Assembly (NCBI GenBank): GCA_026075535.2
Contig: AP026547.1
Coordinates: 9,362,001 to 9,426,000 of the forward strand
Length of the DNA stretch: 64,000 bases
Source of the DNA: Tricholoma matsutake
Lineage: Eukaryota > Basidiomycota > Agaricomycetes > Agaricales > Tricholomataceae
Reading direction: 5' to 3'
Of the stretch, positions 1 through 11,000 are shown piece after piece; the stretch's first letter is position 1, and each line of letters opens with the position of its first letter. The position numbers were made by a program, and so were the translations under genes. The notes beneath the pieces are model-generated. The model was not told the origin of the DNA. It did not search any database and saw only the letters and a list, made by a program, of their open reading frames with translations.

Positions 1-2
1 TG

Positions 3-251
3 AACACGGTCGACATCTTCAACTCCTTGAAGTGCCAGCCTGCTCTCAACCTGATGCTACTCCTCAGTGTGGACACCAGCATCAGCAACAAACTCAACTT
101 ACAGGTATTGCATGTACCAGGAGTGGAGAATGAGGTGGCAGACACGATTTCTTGAAGAAACTTCGGGAAGGCACTGAGACTGGTGCCAGACTTACAGATC
201 TCACCTTTCCAACCCCCACAATGTGCAACGCTGGGGGCAACCAAAAAATGA
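3..251 (+). pseudogene. DIRS-like retroelement RNase H C-terminus (partial)
   Basis: The open window edge reads in frame into the end of an RNase H-type domain. The motif NTVDIFNS, followed by LHVPGVENEVAD, is the usual C-terminal signature of reverse transcriptase/RNase H polyproteins in Agaricomycete DIRS/Ngaro-like elements. A TGA at 153-155 follows ADTIS, where relatives typically have arginine (ADALSR-like). The same frame continues to a natural-looking stop at 249-251. The domain would degrade the RNA strand during reverse transcription. It is immediately upstream of, and overlaps, the tyrosine recombinase frame, which is the expected DIRS order. The reverse transcriptase lies outside the window. 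The family call is from memory of conserved motifs, not a search. Confidence 0.7.
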
Positions 252-1222
252 TTGTATCACCAATACACGCACAGCAACCAACCCGGGAGCCATGGATGCA
301 TGAGCACCTTGCACGGGAGGGAGCAATCGCTCTAGGGCAGGCAATTGACATCAGTACCTGGAAAAACTATAGCTCGGCTTTGAACTCTTACCTCACTTTT
401 GTGCGCATCCACAACATGACTGTTGAGCCTACTGCCGACACACTTAGCCTCTTCACCGTCTACATGTCGCACCACATCAAACCAGACTCCATTGACACAT
501 ACCTCTCTGGAATCTGCCAACAACTCGAACCGTACTTCCCGCAAGTCAGAGAAGCCTGGAAATCATGACTGGTACATGGAACCTTGCAAGGCTGCAAACG
601 CCTGAGAGGAACCCCCACACAACAAAAGCAAGCACTGACTATCGATGACCTGAATGCCGTGTGCACCAAATACTCCCAAAACCCATCACACAATGACCTT
701 CTTTTCTGCGCGCAACTGTGCACTGATTTCTTTGCTCTAGTGTGTTTAGGTGAACCAACTTGGCCTGATGACAGAGACCTCAGAGACCCACAAAAACTCA
801 CGAAGCGAAACTCTGTCATCATCAACAACACTTTCTTCCAGTTTTTCTTGCCTGGCCACAAAGCTGACAAATTCTTCGATGGTAACATCATCATCCTGGG
901 TCCAAACCCATATCCATGTGACCCAAGTGCACTATTCACTGCATACTTGTGTTCACGCGACCTCTGTTTCCCTCTGTCATCACCGCTATGGCTAAAGTTG
1001 AATGGAATGGTACCGACTCGGTCTTTCTTCATGCATCAACTATGCCCCTTCTTTGAGAAGGACGTAGGTGGGCAGTCAATGAGAGCAGGGGGGGCAACAT
1101 CCTTGGCAGAGAATGGAGAAGCCCCCCACATCATTCAAGGAATAGGAAGATGGGCATCAGATGCATGGCATATCTACATTCGTAAGCACCCAGTTCTTCT
1201 ACAGGCGATGCTTCACGCTTGA
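152..1222 (+). pseudogene. Tyrosine recombinase of a DIRS-like retroelement, one internal TGA
   Basis: This phage-integrase-fold recombinase would integrate a circular DNA copy of the element. Recognisable sequence starts near 270. It includes an N-terminal core-binding region (STWKNYSSALNSYLTF, then DSIDTYLSGICQQLEPYF) and a C-terminal catalytic region with SMRAGGATSLAE (catalytic Arg), IGRWASDAW and IYIRKHP, whose Tyr is the likely nucleophile. The two halves are in the same frame and separated by a single TGA at 566-568, between EAWKS and LVHGTLQGCKRLRG. Relatives usually carry Arg there, so CGA to TGA is the simplest explanation. The ORF otherwise runs about 350 codons to a TGA at 1220-1222. 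With RNase H just upstream this is the 3' end of a DIRS/Ngaro-like element, inactive as read. Confidence 0.75.
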
Positions 1223-2197
1223 GTATCAACCAACACAAACCCAACCATTCTCACTGGCGAAACCTGGCGGTAACACATGATCCCCCCCCAGATTCGTATC
1301 CATGCTCCTCACATCGTACACTTCATCTTTACTCTTTGTATTATAACGGACAACTACCTACCTTACAATCACTTCATACCTCCCCCCAAACAATTTCTTA
1401 TAGCCTTTAGGTGTACCTCGCGAATACAATCTGATATTGGGCACCACCGTCTAACCCTCTGGGTTGACGGTGGCGCCATTTTGCCTATTCGATCTTCGCT
1501 CTACCCCGCTTAAGATACATCAGCAAATACCCTTGCCATTGGACTGCATGGCTCTATTTGGCAAAACAAGCAAACATGGCCCGATCGAGCGATGACAAGC
1601 TGAATCCGGGCGCAGCCGGTAAATCATCGGTACTAAGTAAAGTTAACATCGCAGAAGATCATAAATCGTGGCCCAGCCCAATAGTCGCCTCAACAATCGT
1701 CATGGTAAGGTGGCGCGAATCACTTATTGACACGATTTTTTATTCATAATCGTGGTGTGGAGTAATTGCCTACTTTGACCGCTATTATTGGCGCCAGAAC
1801 GGCCGCATCTCGCCAGTTGTTCCACAACAATAAAGCAGGCTGCAGGACCGAAAGCCCCTACAAATGTATGGTTCGCGAAAAAAATCTTATCCAGATATGT
1901 AGTTCACACATGAATTGATTTGGAACCGATTTTATCCGGATAATCGAACATGACATCATAGTTTTTTTTAGGAAATAAGTAATTTTTTTTGTTTCTGCAG
2001 CGCTCTGGTGCAATTCACAGCGTACATGTATTTCAAACAGTAAGCAACTAGTACTTCCTCATCTGGGCAGCCCCCAGCCAGGTTACTTTTTCGGCCAGTT
2101 GTGCCAGGGGGTAGTAGTTGCGGCCTTTGAAAATGTGGGAAAAAGACTTTTACCCCGCCGCGCGAGTCTGCTCATTGCAAACAAAACCAACAGGTAG
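1223..2197. other. Intergenic DNA between DIRS-like end and host gene
   Basis: Apart from the hairpin at 1444-1473 I see no coding feature. The stretch is CpG-normal, unlike most of the window beyond 4.3 kb, and presumably contains the DIRS-like 3' end (to about 1520) and the promoter of the gene starting at 2198. No convincing TATA box was found. Confidence 0.4.
1444..1473. repeat. Hairpin downstream of the recombinase
   Basis: An imperfect inverted repeat: CCACCGTCTAACCC, then TCT, then GGGTTGACGGTGG, with one bulged base. It lies about 220 bp 3' of the recombinase stop. It may belong to the terminal repeats of the DIRS-like element, but the other end is outside the window. Confidence 0.5.
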
Positions 2198-4132
2198 ATG
2201 TTGGAGCCAGCCATGGAACCCGCAGTCGAGTCTCCTAAACGCCTCATGTTCTCTTTTCCTTTCTTTCGACGAAACCGTAACAAGGACGCTCCGCCACAAA
2301 ATGCCGAAGTCGCTGAGCGAAAAATCTTAGTAGAAGAAGGACATAGATACCTAGCTGAGGCAACAGACTTGATTCACCAAAATCGTGATCATCTGTATCG
2401 CAAGGATCCTGGGCTCCAGCAGATGCTTGGGGATAGATGGGCAGAGTGAGTATATTATGAATATTGTTCTTCCGCTTGATGCCACCTCCAATCCCGAAGG
2501 TTGTATGGCTCTGCCCCTTCTGGAAAGAAGCTTACAAAGGGAAGACTTATCCCGGAAGAATTTCGAGATAAATCTCAAGCTCTACTTGCCGATGTTCAGG
2601 TATTTCTCGTCTTCCAAACTTTTAATGCTCAAAAACGCAGGATCGCTTCAGGCAGAATTCGAAGCTCTCAAAATAGACGATGAGAGTGCAGGTTCTTCGT
2701 CACAGCCGCATAACGAGCCACCTCCGGAAGAACCTTCAAGTTTGAAGGCATGTACGACTCACTCATTGCTTCTCACACGGCCTGAGAATCATGCCTCTCC
2801 GCCAGCGAGGTCAGTCCGTTCGAAGAGAACCTTCGCGTCGAAAAAGAGAATTGAGAGATGATGGACCCGTTCGGCCACGCGATGTACAGTTCGATACGAA
2901 TCCTGAACCACATCCGCAAGAAGTTGTAGATTCAAGTATTTCATCTCGCAAAGTAAGTGAGCCGCTCTGGACCCTGTGTCTTTTGCTTACGTTCGCTCAT
3001 TGCGCTTTCTTAAGGGACTTACTCGTCGCACTCGAGACGACAAGGATGACCGTTATGCTCCCCAGGTGGAGGTAGGAAGGAAGCTTCAGTTTAGGTGAAA
3101 ATAGCACGTGATGCAATTATCCAGGAAAAGCGAAGGGACCCAGGTCCTAGGCTTGACGATCGAAAACCGAGTGAACAATCCAGACATTCTACTTCTGAAC
3201 GCACAAGATACAGAGATGAACGGGAGCGTCGTAGAGATGATCGCGACGACCGTTATCGAGATGATCGACAGCGAGATGGCCGATACCGCGACAAATACCG
3301 TAGAGAAGACACAGACCGCGACAAAGACCGTAGAGAAGACAGAGACCGCGATAAAGACCGTAGAGAATACAGAGACCGTGACAAAGACCGTAGAGAAGAC
3401 AGAAACCGTCCTCGGGACCGTGACGACCGCTACTACGAAGACCGGTATTATAGGGACGACCGGTATAGGGACGACCGGTATTATAGGGACCGCTATAGGG
3501 ACGATTATCGTCGTAACGATCGGTATTATGACGACCGCCGCAGCTATGACCTTCGCAGAGATGATCGTTATGACCCCTCCCATGATGACCGCAGTCGTGG
3601 CTATCGCGAAGACAGGTATGGAGGAGACCGCCGGAGAGAGGTCCGCCAGAGGGAGGATCGTCGGGGGGAAGACCGCCGGAGAGAAGAAGATCGCTATCGC
3701 GATGACCGTCGACGAAAAGAAGGTCGGAGGGAAGGCGACGACCGTCGACGCGATCGTAGAAAAGAGGACGACGATCATGACTTGGAAAGACATTCATCGT
3801 CACGCCGTCATGGAGAGGAAAACTCCCAGAAAATGCCAATCCCAGTGTCGATGTCGCCTACGTACATCGGGTACCCTAACGATGATGAAAAACTACACCG
3901 CAGAAACACTGGACGACATCAGGAAGGAGATCATTCTGGTGACAACCGTCCTGAGACCCCTGTGAGGTCTCAAAACCCTAGTCCGAGTCCAAAGGCGGAA
4001 GAATTCGTCACAGGTCAGCAAGGCTCAGATCAGATGGTTCCTTTAATGATACCTCCTCCTAGACCCCGAAACCTTGAGCCCGGATCCCGATTTAAAGAGG
4101 ATTTCTCATCACTCTATGGAGGAATTACCTGA
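2198..4132 (+). CDS. Arginine/aspartate-rich protein, six exons, probable host gene
   Basis: Proposed exons: 2198-2445, 2500-2599, 2652-2747 (or 2751), 2806 (or 2810)-2952, 3015-3071 and 3125-4132. They give about 551 residues with no internal stop. Introns are 52-62 bp; donors include GTGAGT, GTAAGT and GTAGGA. Intron 3 is either GC-AG (2748-2805) or GT-AG (2752-2809). An in-frame TAG directly precedes the ATG. The N-terminus begins MLEPAMEPAV and contains a predicted helical segment (GHRYLAEATDLIHQNRDHLY), then LYGSAPSGKKLTKG. The last exon encodes about 180 residues dominated by R paired with D or E (DRDKDRRED repeats, RDDRYRDDR), then a Ser/Pro-rich tail ending SRFKEDFSSLYGGIT. Such R/acidic dipeptide tracts are typical of nuclear RNA-processing factors, so a nuclear role is an inference. 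I do not recognise the family. Confidence 0.75.
3299..3411 (+). repeat. 30-bp coding minisatellite in the R/D-rich exon
   Basis: About four tandem copies of a 30-bp unit encode ten-residue repeats of the DRDKDRRED type inside the last exon of the 2198-4132 gene. The units stay in frame and differ by a few bases, so repeat number could vary without breaking the protein. Confidence 0.7.
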
Positions 4133-5136
4133 GTAAGATAGGACAATACTTGTATATGCATATTAAGTATTACTGTTGTGGTGGCATAGCAACCATAAGC
4201 ATCTAGATGGTCATATGTCGTCTCAGGTCTTCAAAATCCATGACATACCCAACTGAGTCAAGAATCTATGTATGTGCCACTGATGCTACTCGGGTCCTTT
4301 CCGACCCCACCGGGCTTTGCAATGCCTTCATAGAACCATGGAAGCCTTAATTAGTCACGATTATGATAAAGGGGAAAGCATAAGCAATCCATACCTTGCA
4401 TTCGACCATACAATGACTGATGATTCCAATGGAAACTTCCTGCCCTATAGATCTCTTCAACAAACCCCACTCATTACACCAGTTATCTGCCTCATCCTCA
4501 GCATCATATCCATATATCTCCTTGAACTCCTCCTGCTGCAGATTTGGCTCAAGATCTCCTGCTGCATTGAAAGCACCAAGACCTGCATCACAAGTTGCTC
4601 TTAAAGACTGATCTCGAAAATCTTGGGCCTCCCCAGCTGGTAATGTTATATGGTAAATATCACAGAACCCTTTTTGAATCACGCCCTCGCATCACTTTTG
4701 ATGGAGGTCTTTAAAGGTAGAGGAAGCTACTTATCTGTTCTTCATGGCAGAGGTGAGAGACTAAAGCAGCTGCATCCTCTATTGCCATTGTGCTGCCTTG
4801 ATTTGAAGCATGCTACTGGAATGTTAGAAAAGAAATGAAGAGCAAGAAAGCTTACAGGGACAGGATGGGCAGCTTGGCATCAGAAGTATCCGACTGCTTC
4901 TGGCATGATGCCAAATATGTCAAAGACTGCCACATCACACAAGATTTTGCTGCCCATGGCCACCCTCTCAGGCTTTGTGTGTCCCAATGTGCTCTCACAG
5001 CTGCTCTGAGCTTATTGTTCTCTTGATCTAGTTTCTTGCACTTTGTATCCACCTCATCATACCTGCACCAATGCCAGTTGATTGGGTAGCAGAAGCAGGA
5101 AGTTGTCGAAGAAGGAGGAGGAAAGGCAGGGTGTCC
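4133..5136. other. Transition into repeat-rich DNA, unrecognised minus-strand fragments
   Basis: The first about 180 bp are the 3' flank of the host gene. Two minus-strand open stretches look coding-like but are not identified. One at 4347-4682 contains RDQSLRATCDAGLGAFNAAG and an acidic DAEDEADN stretch. One at 4852-5145 contains a coiled-coil-like KKLDQENNKLRAAVRAH. Both are probably remains of repeat-borne genes. From about 5050 the plus strand may contain the start of the KDZ-associated pseudogene. Confidence 0.35.
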
Positions 5137-6455
5137 TGTACACATAGTGTTTGCAAGTCCAGTTCATCAAACTGCAAAAAGACTGGAAACTGAACCGGAC
5201 TGAACCGAAAAAGACTGGACCTTCAGTTGCAGTTCATCCATCTCTGGATGGAAAAACAACACTGAACTGGACCAATAAAAACTGGTTCAAACTGCCACAG
5301 GATGCACCACATAAATATGCATCTTCTGATCAAATGTTTGGGAGAAACAGTCCAGAATTGCATGTGCTATGGCCAAAATGATATCCTAATGCCAAACCTA
5401 ACTTATATGACATCTCACAGTTGTGTTTTTTGACATGTAGAGCATTGTTATCATGATGAGACCTTTACATTTGACTAATATACACACTCTCTATTATGGT
5501 TCACAACTGGTCTCATGACCAAAAAGATCAGTTTTTGTCAGTTCAAACCAGTTTGAACAGGGTTATGACTGAACTGCAGTTTGAACTGGTTTGAACTGTT
5601 TTGGACTGGTTTTTTGCAGTTCAGTCCAGTTTTTCAGGGTCCTGCCTTATTAGGCAACCAATTGCGGTTGTGGTTTGTCCCAATTTGGCAAAAAAAACTG
5701 GACTGGACTGGACTTTCGAACACTATGTACACACTGGAAAAGGGTGCAGTTCCTATCTGTTCAGTTCACTTGTACTGCTATGGTGTGTTTTGTACACATG
5801 TCGAGTGAGATGTGTACTGATTGTCATTAGCCTGCAACACCAATTATCACCACAATTTCCATGTCCAAGCTGGCACCCACACATACTATGCAATTCCAGA
5901 TGTAATTCAAGTTGGGGAACATCAATTTGTGGAGTGCTGGCTCATACAGCTTTGGGTCACCTCAATGCTCATCTCATGGCAAGTACTCACTTCACATGTC
6001 AGAATCTTGGCCATGTCATGACCATTCCTACAGGACATCAGCTACAAATTGTGCATCTCTGTTCAATGTGGCTCTCTCTGACACCAGTCCCCCCAGTGAC
6101 TGGCCTTTCAGCTTTCACTGTTACTACTGAGAATGTCTGGGATGGCTTTGTGATCTTTGCACTTGTGGAAGACTGTCAGTACCACTCAAAGACCCTGGAG
6201 GTGTCCCACACTGGCACCCAAAAGGATCATTTTACTGAGGCACTTTGGGCTTAGAATCTCCACTTGTGGATGGTCAACCTGAGCTGTGACACTATTGCCA
6301 AAAATGTCTATGGCTCTATGGGAATTGTCAGAAAGTCTGGGTGGTTGTCATCAATGGTGTTACTGTAGGCTGTCCATGCTGTGCAATCCACAACTGTAAA
6401 ACCCCTCTTGCAAACAATCATTATTGCTTCTGTCTGAAGCATTCAGTGTAAGGGG
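5050..6455 (+). pseudogene. KDZ-transposase-associated CxC5/CxC6 domain protein, decayed
   Basis: Translated pieces in shifting frames follow the CxC5/CxC6 cysteine-cluster region that accompanies Kyakuja-Dileera-Zisupton (KDZ) transposases in Agaricomycetes. In order they are: VLYTLEKGAVP and CSVHLYC; NTNYHHNFHVQAGTHTYY and IQVGEHQFVE (5827-5945); SATNCASLFNVALS with DWPFSF (6040-6115); VWDGFVIFALVEDCQYHS and HTGTQKDHFTEA (6135-6245); VVINGVTVGCPCCAIHNC and CFCLKHSV (6340-6450). Several frameshifts and stops separate these blocks, so it is not translatable as one protein. The KDZ catalytic domain is not visible. The 5' part is split by the hAT MITE at 5145-5725; rejoining the flanks restores the frame through VLYTLEKG. 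The assignment is from remembered family motifs. Confidence 0.65.
5137..5733. mobile_element. 581-bp hAT-type MITE with perfect 8-bp target duplication
   Basis: The element spans 5145-5725 and is flanked on both sides by TGTACACA (5137-5144 and 5726-5733). Its ends are imperfect inverted repeats: TAGTGTTTGCAAGTCCAGT at the left, and TAGTGTTCGAAAGTCCAGT read inward from the right. The 8-bp duplication and TAGTGTT-like ends fit the hAT superfamily. The interior is rich in CAGTTCAAACTGG-type subterminal repeats and has no coding capacity. It sits inside the KDZ-associated pseudogene. Mobility would need a transposase supplied elsewhere. Confidence 0.88.
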
Positions 6456-7103
6456 ACTAGGGGACTTGGGGGGTGCCCTGTGTGTTTCTCCCATTTTTTA
6501 CATTTGTCCTATATTTTTCCTCACTTCATTTCCTTCTATTCTTCATTTTCTATGATTTTTCCTTATTTTATTACTAATTTCCCTTTCTATCACATTTGTG
6601 CATGTTGACAGTTTTATATTTAGAGGCAGAGCACCCACATCTACCTCTTCGTATGATGTCATTCAGTGGCCTTGATCTGTCTATCTCTGCCTTTTCTATT
6701 TTTAGATTATTATTTGATTTCTGCAGCCTTCACATATACTGGGCATTGGCAAAGGGGTCCTCAGAGTTTTCTCTTTGGATTTCCCTTTGATAGGTGCACC
6801 TCCAATCCCTGTAACATGTAGTATAATTTTAACTTCAGATTTCCCTTTGCTAGAGGCTGAGGTTACCCTTATATTCAGCCCAAAACTTCATCTGTGCCAT
6901 TATCAGCTGTGATTCACCTATCATTCCAGAGATCTGTACATGCTTGGATCCTCAGCATCAGGATGTTGAACAGATGCATCAGGCCAGAGGGCAGGCACAG
7001 TTCCAGCTCTGGGAGTGCCTGCAGTGTGCATGATTGGCACATCCAAATGATGCTGTCACTGAGGAGAGGAATCCTCCTGATGTTGATGCTGAAACAGAGG
7101 AGT
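6456..7103. other. No recognised gene
   Basis: T-rich DNA with no convincing reading frame on either strand. It may hold the decayed remainder of the KDZ-associated gene at its left and of the minus-strand DDE fragment at its right. Confidence 0.3.
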
Positions 7104-7420
7104 TCAATGTTGATGGCCCACCTGATTCTTCCTCAACACATCATAACCATGTCCTGTAAGGATTGCAGCCATTCCTTTGAAAAGGCCAACCAACTTGTGA
7201 CCTTCTGGGTAGTAAAATTCTTGCTCCATATTGTTGAATCTCCTGTTGTGCATCAGAACCTTCTGCTTCAAATTTTTACCATCTGGTCTGTGGACTGGCT
7301 GGCCATCTTGATTGACAACATTAATTAGAACACCAAAGTTTGTTTCAGGTTTGGAAGGATACTTGGGCATTTTAGTGGCCAAAAGTGCATCACCAGCTTG
7401 GGAGAGGTAACCCTTGTCTT
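7104..7420 (-). pseudogene. Fungal DDE-superfamily endonuclease fragment
   Basis: Read on the minus strand from about 7390, the segment gives ATKMPKYPSKPETNFGVLIN, then a linker ending GKNLKQKV, then EFYYPEGHKLVGLFKGMAAI and LTGHGYD. The YYPEGH...GLFKGM block is typical of a repetitive Agaricomycete protein family with a DDE-type endonuclease fold, seen in transposon contexts. The conserved cysteine cluster and C-terminal catalytic part expected after RGY/GHGYD are not readable, so only an internal fragment survives. It lies just left of LINE copy 1. Function as a transposase is inferred from remembered family resemblance only. Confidence 0.45.
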
Positions 7421-8049
7421 GGAATTAGGACACTTGATGAGGAGAAGGGCACAACTTCTTACAAGTTGGAGCCAAGTCCTTTCTGTTCCCCTCACACTTG
7501 GTGTGTCACATCAAGTGGACTCTGCCCCCAGAATCCTGTTGGGTTTCCTTTCCTGCTTCTGTCCTTCCTTTATCCTTCGATCACTACTGACTGGGTATGA
7601 CCAGAAATCTGACAACTTCCTTCATTCTATTCAGAACTTCTTTTTTTTAAAATCAATTTATTGTGCAAGAAGGGCTATGCCCTTATGGTACACAGTACAT
7701 GCAGTCAGGTAATATGAGTGAAGGCTTGGGTTTTGAGCAGAGTGATAAGTCAACACTAGGTCTAGTAGACTAAACTACAAGAGCCATGGAACACCTCACC
7801 CCCCCATTGACAAAGCAGTGAAGAATGAGCAGGTCAGCATATCTGCCACCATTTTAGACCATGCTCCCCTGTTAAAACCTGAGAAAGAAAAAAAGTGGGA
7901 CAGAGAACAGGGGGTCCAGTTGTCTGCAACAATCCCTCCAGTGGAGGGGGGTTGAGGGGGGGTTAGAGTGACATGTCAGTGCACCCAAACCAGCTAAAAG
8001 GGGGAGTCAGTAAGGAGGATGGGGCTGAGCAACAATGGCCTGTGTGGGG
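7421..8049. other. LINE copy 1 3' UTR and junction
   Basis: A run of eight T at 7641-7648 (oligo-A on the minus strand) is a plausible 3' terminus for the minus-strand LINE, leaving about 400 bp of 3' UTR up to the last coding remnants near 8050. Left of the T run lies unassigned DNA of the DDE-fragment neighbourhood. Confidence 0.4.
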
Positions 8050-11000
8050 TATAGGGTTTTACATGGTTGAGTTAGATGCAGATGGGGCCAGGAGCGGGGG
8101 TGGTGATGGATGGGCTAGCTAGTGCAGTGACAAATGCACATATCATGGCTGGGAGGTTGGGGTTTTTGCAGGCAGATTTGGCTTGAGTCTTATAGTATTT
8201 GGTGGAATGGATATAACCAAGGAGGGGTTTAACAACATTGGGGTTGGACAGGAGAAAAGACATAGACTCACCTTTGCACTTGAGTTTGTGGTGTAGCTTG
8301 TGGAGTTTGTGTTGGTAGTGTGGGCATGCGAGGAGGTAATGTTGGACCATTTCTACTGTGATGCCCTGGCAGTGGGGGCAGGATGGAGTTTTGGAACAGC
8401 CAATGCAGAAGAGATGCTGGTTAAGTGGGGAGTGTCCAGATCAGAGTTGCATGATGATGGAGGATTGATGCCTGTCAAGGAGGTCGATGAGTTTCATGAA
8501 CTTCTCAGATGGGAGTGATTTGTCAGTGGGGTTAAGGAGGGCATATATGGGGGAGTTTTTCCATCTTTGTTTCCAATGGCAGTGGAGGGCAGCAAGGTGT
8601 GATTGGCAGAGGGCAGGGATACTGGTGGGGAGGGGTTTATGTCAAAGGAAGGTTAGGAAGAGATCAGAGGGGCTTGATAAGCCTTGTGCTGCTGCTAGCT
8701 TAGCGACCTTGTCAGCTTGTTCATTAGGGGGGAAATCAACATGACCTGGGGTCCAGATCAGCTGTAGGTCAATATTTCTTGCTGTGTTGTTGGGCTGGGC
8801 TGCAGATCTGCAGTGCTGCTTGGTGAATAGTTTTTCAGTGGCATCATGGACTTTGTTGAGTAGATAGTGGGCCAGATGAGGTTAATTCCCATTAGTAGGT
8901 GGAGACTAAGAAGGAGACTGACTATCTCTGCCTTGTAGACTGTGTGGTCAGTGGATGAGCCTAGATGAAACTTAAGTGACTTGACTTCTTGTCCATTGGT
9001 GTAAAGTACAGCTGAGGCACCAATCCCACCTTCAAAACCTGAGCCATTGGAGTAGGCTGTGTATGATGCATCATCATGGGATAGGGATGTGAACACCAGG
9101 GCAGCGTCTTTGTTGTTCATAATGTAGGATGTGTGAGGTGGGGTAAAGTTTGGGCAGTGGTAGGTGGGAGAGACTATCTTGATGGTGCGGGGTTGACTTT
9201 GGTAACATAGTGGAGGGTGTGCAGTGGGGAGTGATGTTTCTTGACATAACATTTAGCAGCAGTACATACTGGGCTATGGAGGGGGTGGGAGGGGGGAAGC
9301 GAGGTGAGACATATGGCAGAGCGGGAAAGGATCTTGTGGAAGAGAAGATCTATGGGGAGGAGATTAGCATGAGCATCAAGGACATCACCTGCTGTGGTGC
9401 TGAGGGAGCCAGTGACTAGTTTCACAGTGCATCATTGAATGGGGATCAGTTTGTTGGTTACTGCAACTGAGCTGAGTCTTTTCTTCCTGGAGGGGGGGGT
9501 ATGGATGCCTGTGTAACAGATGTCAGCTGCATATGTGAAGGCAGGGACAGCCACAGTGTTGTAAAGTTGTCTGATGCAGCTGGGGGCATGCTGCCTGAAA
9601 CTCAGGAGAGGTGGGCTACTTAGCTACCACTTTTGCATGGGGTGGACCAATGTAGTTTGGGGTCGAAGATGACTCCTAGGTATTTGTAGGTTTGGATGGT
9701 GTTGACAGTCTGGGTGGTGGTTGAGTTATCATAGTTAAGCCTGGAGATAGAGAGGTTAGTTGGTATGATATCATGGTGAGAGCAGGGAAAATTCATAAGT
9801 GCAAGTTTTGACAATTCGAAGGGAGAGTTGTGGGATGTAGACCATTTGAAGCCTCCATTGGGACATTCCATCATGTTCTTTAGGATGGTGTGACATTTGG
9901 GGAGGGTGTTGGTAATGGCAAGGAACATAGAGTTGCTGACAAAACCTATGGAGGATTTGGATTTGTGAGAGGCTGTGGAGATTGATGGGGCATTGCAGAA
10001 GGCATAGAAGATCATGGAGAGGGGGCAGCTTTGGGTGGTACCATTGTCAATGAGAATGGGTTTGGAGAGAAAGTCATCAAACTTGAGATGAGTTTTGCAA
10101 CCTGTGAGCATTCATTCAGTAAGGTGGATGTAGCAGGAGGGGACTCATCTAGTTTTCATGTTATGGATCAGTTGGGCACAGACAGTATTGGGAAAAGCTC
10201 CCTGGACATCTAGAAAAAGGGCAGCTGCTACTTTACTGGTTCTCCAAGCCCCTTTAACTTTGTAGGCAAGGACATGCATAGCATCAGTTGTATTGCAGCC
10301 AGAACAGCCACCAAATTGGACTGGGGGAAACATACCATGTTTTTTGGCTAGATGGGAGAGGTCAGCTGCAATGAGGGTGGATAGGAGTTTACCAATGGGG
10401 TCTAGAAGGCTGATGGGGCAGTAGGCTTTTGCTACATTGTAAGCTGGCTTGCCTGGTTTGCAAAGGAGGGGCTTTGTGGGAGCAGAGTTGAGCAACTGCT
10501 TGGCGGATTCATCGGCAAGAGAAGAAACAGAGGCCTGGGATGGGGTCAGGGTATTCAAATGTTGTGGGGACTGAGGAAAAGGTGGGAGGAGGAGGAAAGA
10601 AGGACACAGCAAGGGCAGTGGCTTTGTCATTGTTTGTGGAGGCTAGTGACATGGTGCTGTTGGTGACTGTCTTGAGGTCAGGGATTCTGGTAGATGAGAA
10701 ATCAGAAGGTTCATTGACGACATATTTGTTTGCAGTGTATATTTCCTGTGGTTTGATGTTTTTGAGCCAGTTGATCCAGTGTTTGGTGCACTTGTTTTTA
10801 ATGGCCTGGACAAGTTTGCACCTAGCTGCCATGTGTTCTGCTTTGGCTGGGTGGTCAGTGATGTTGTGGAATTTGTGGGCTTCATAAATGAGTTTGTTTT
10901 TCTTCTTCTTGAGGTCATTCAGTTCAGAGCACCACCGTTGCTTGGAGAATGAGGTAGGTTTCTTCATAGGAACATGTGCAGCTATTGTTTCCTGGATAAT

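Noticed and set aside
3086..3839. Long antisense open frames opposite the R/D-rich exon (216-235 codons)
   Set aside because: They are mirror images of a biased GAC/CGT codon repeat on the plus strand, with a hydrophobic Val/Ile or Gly/His/Asp composition and no start context or domain. The plus-strand exon explains them.
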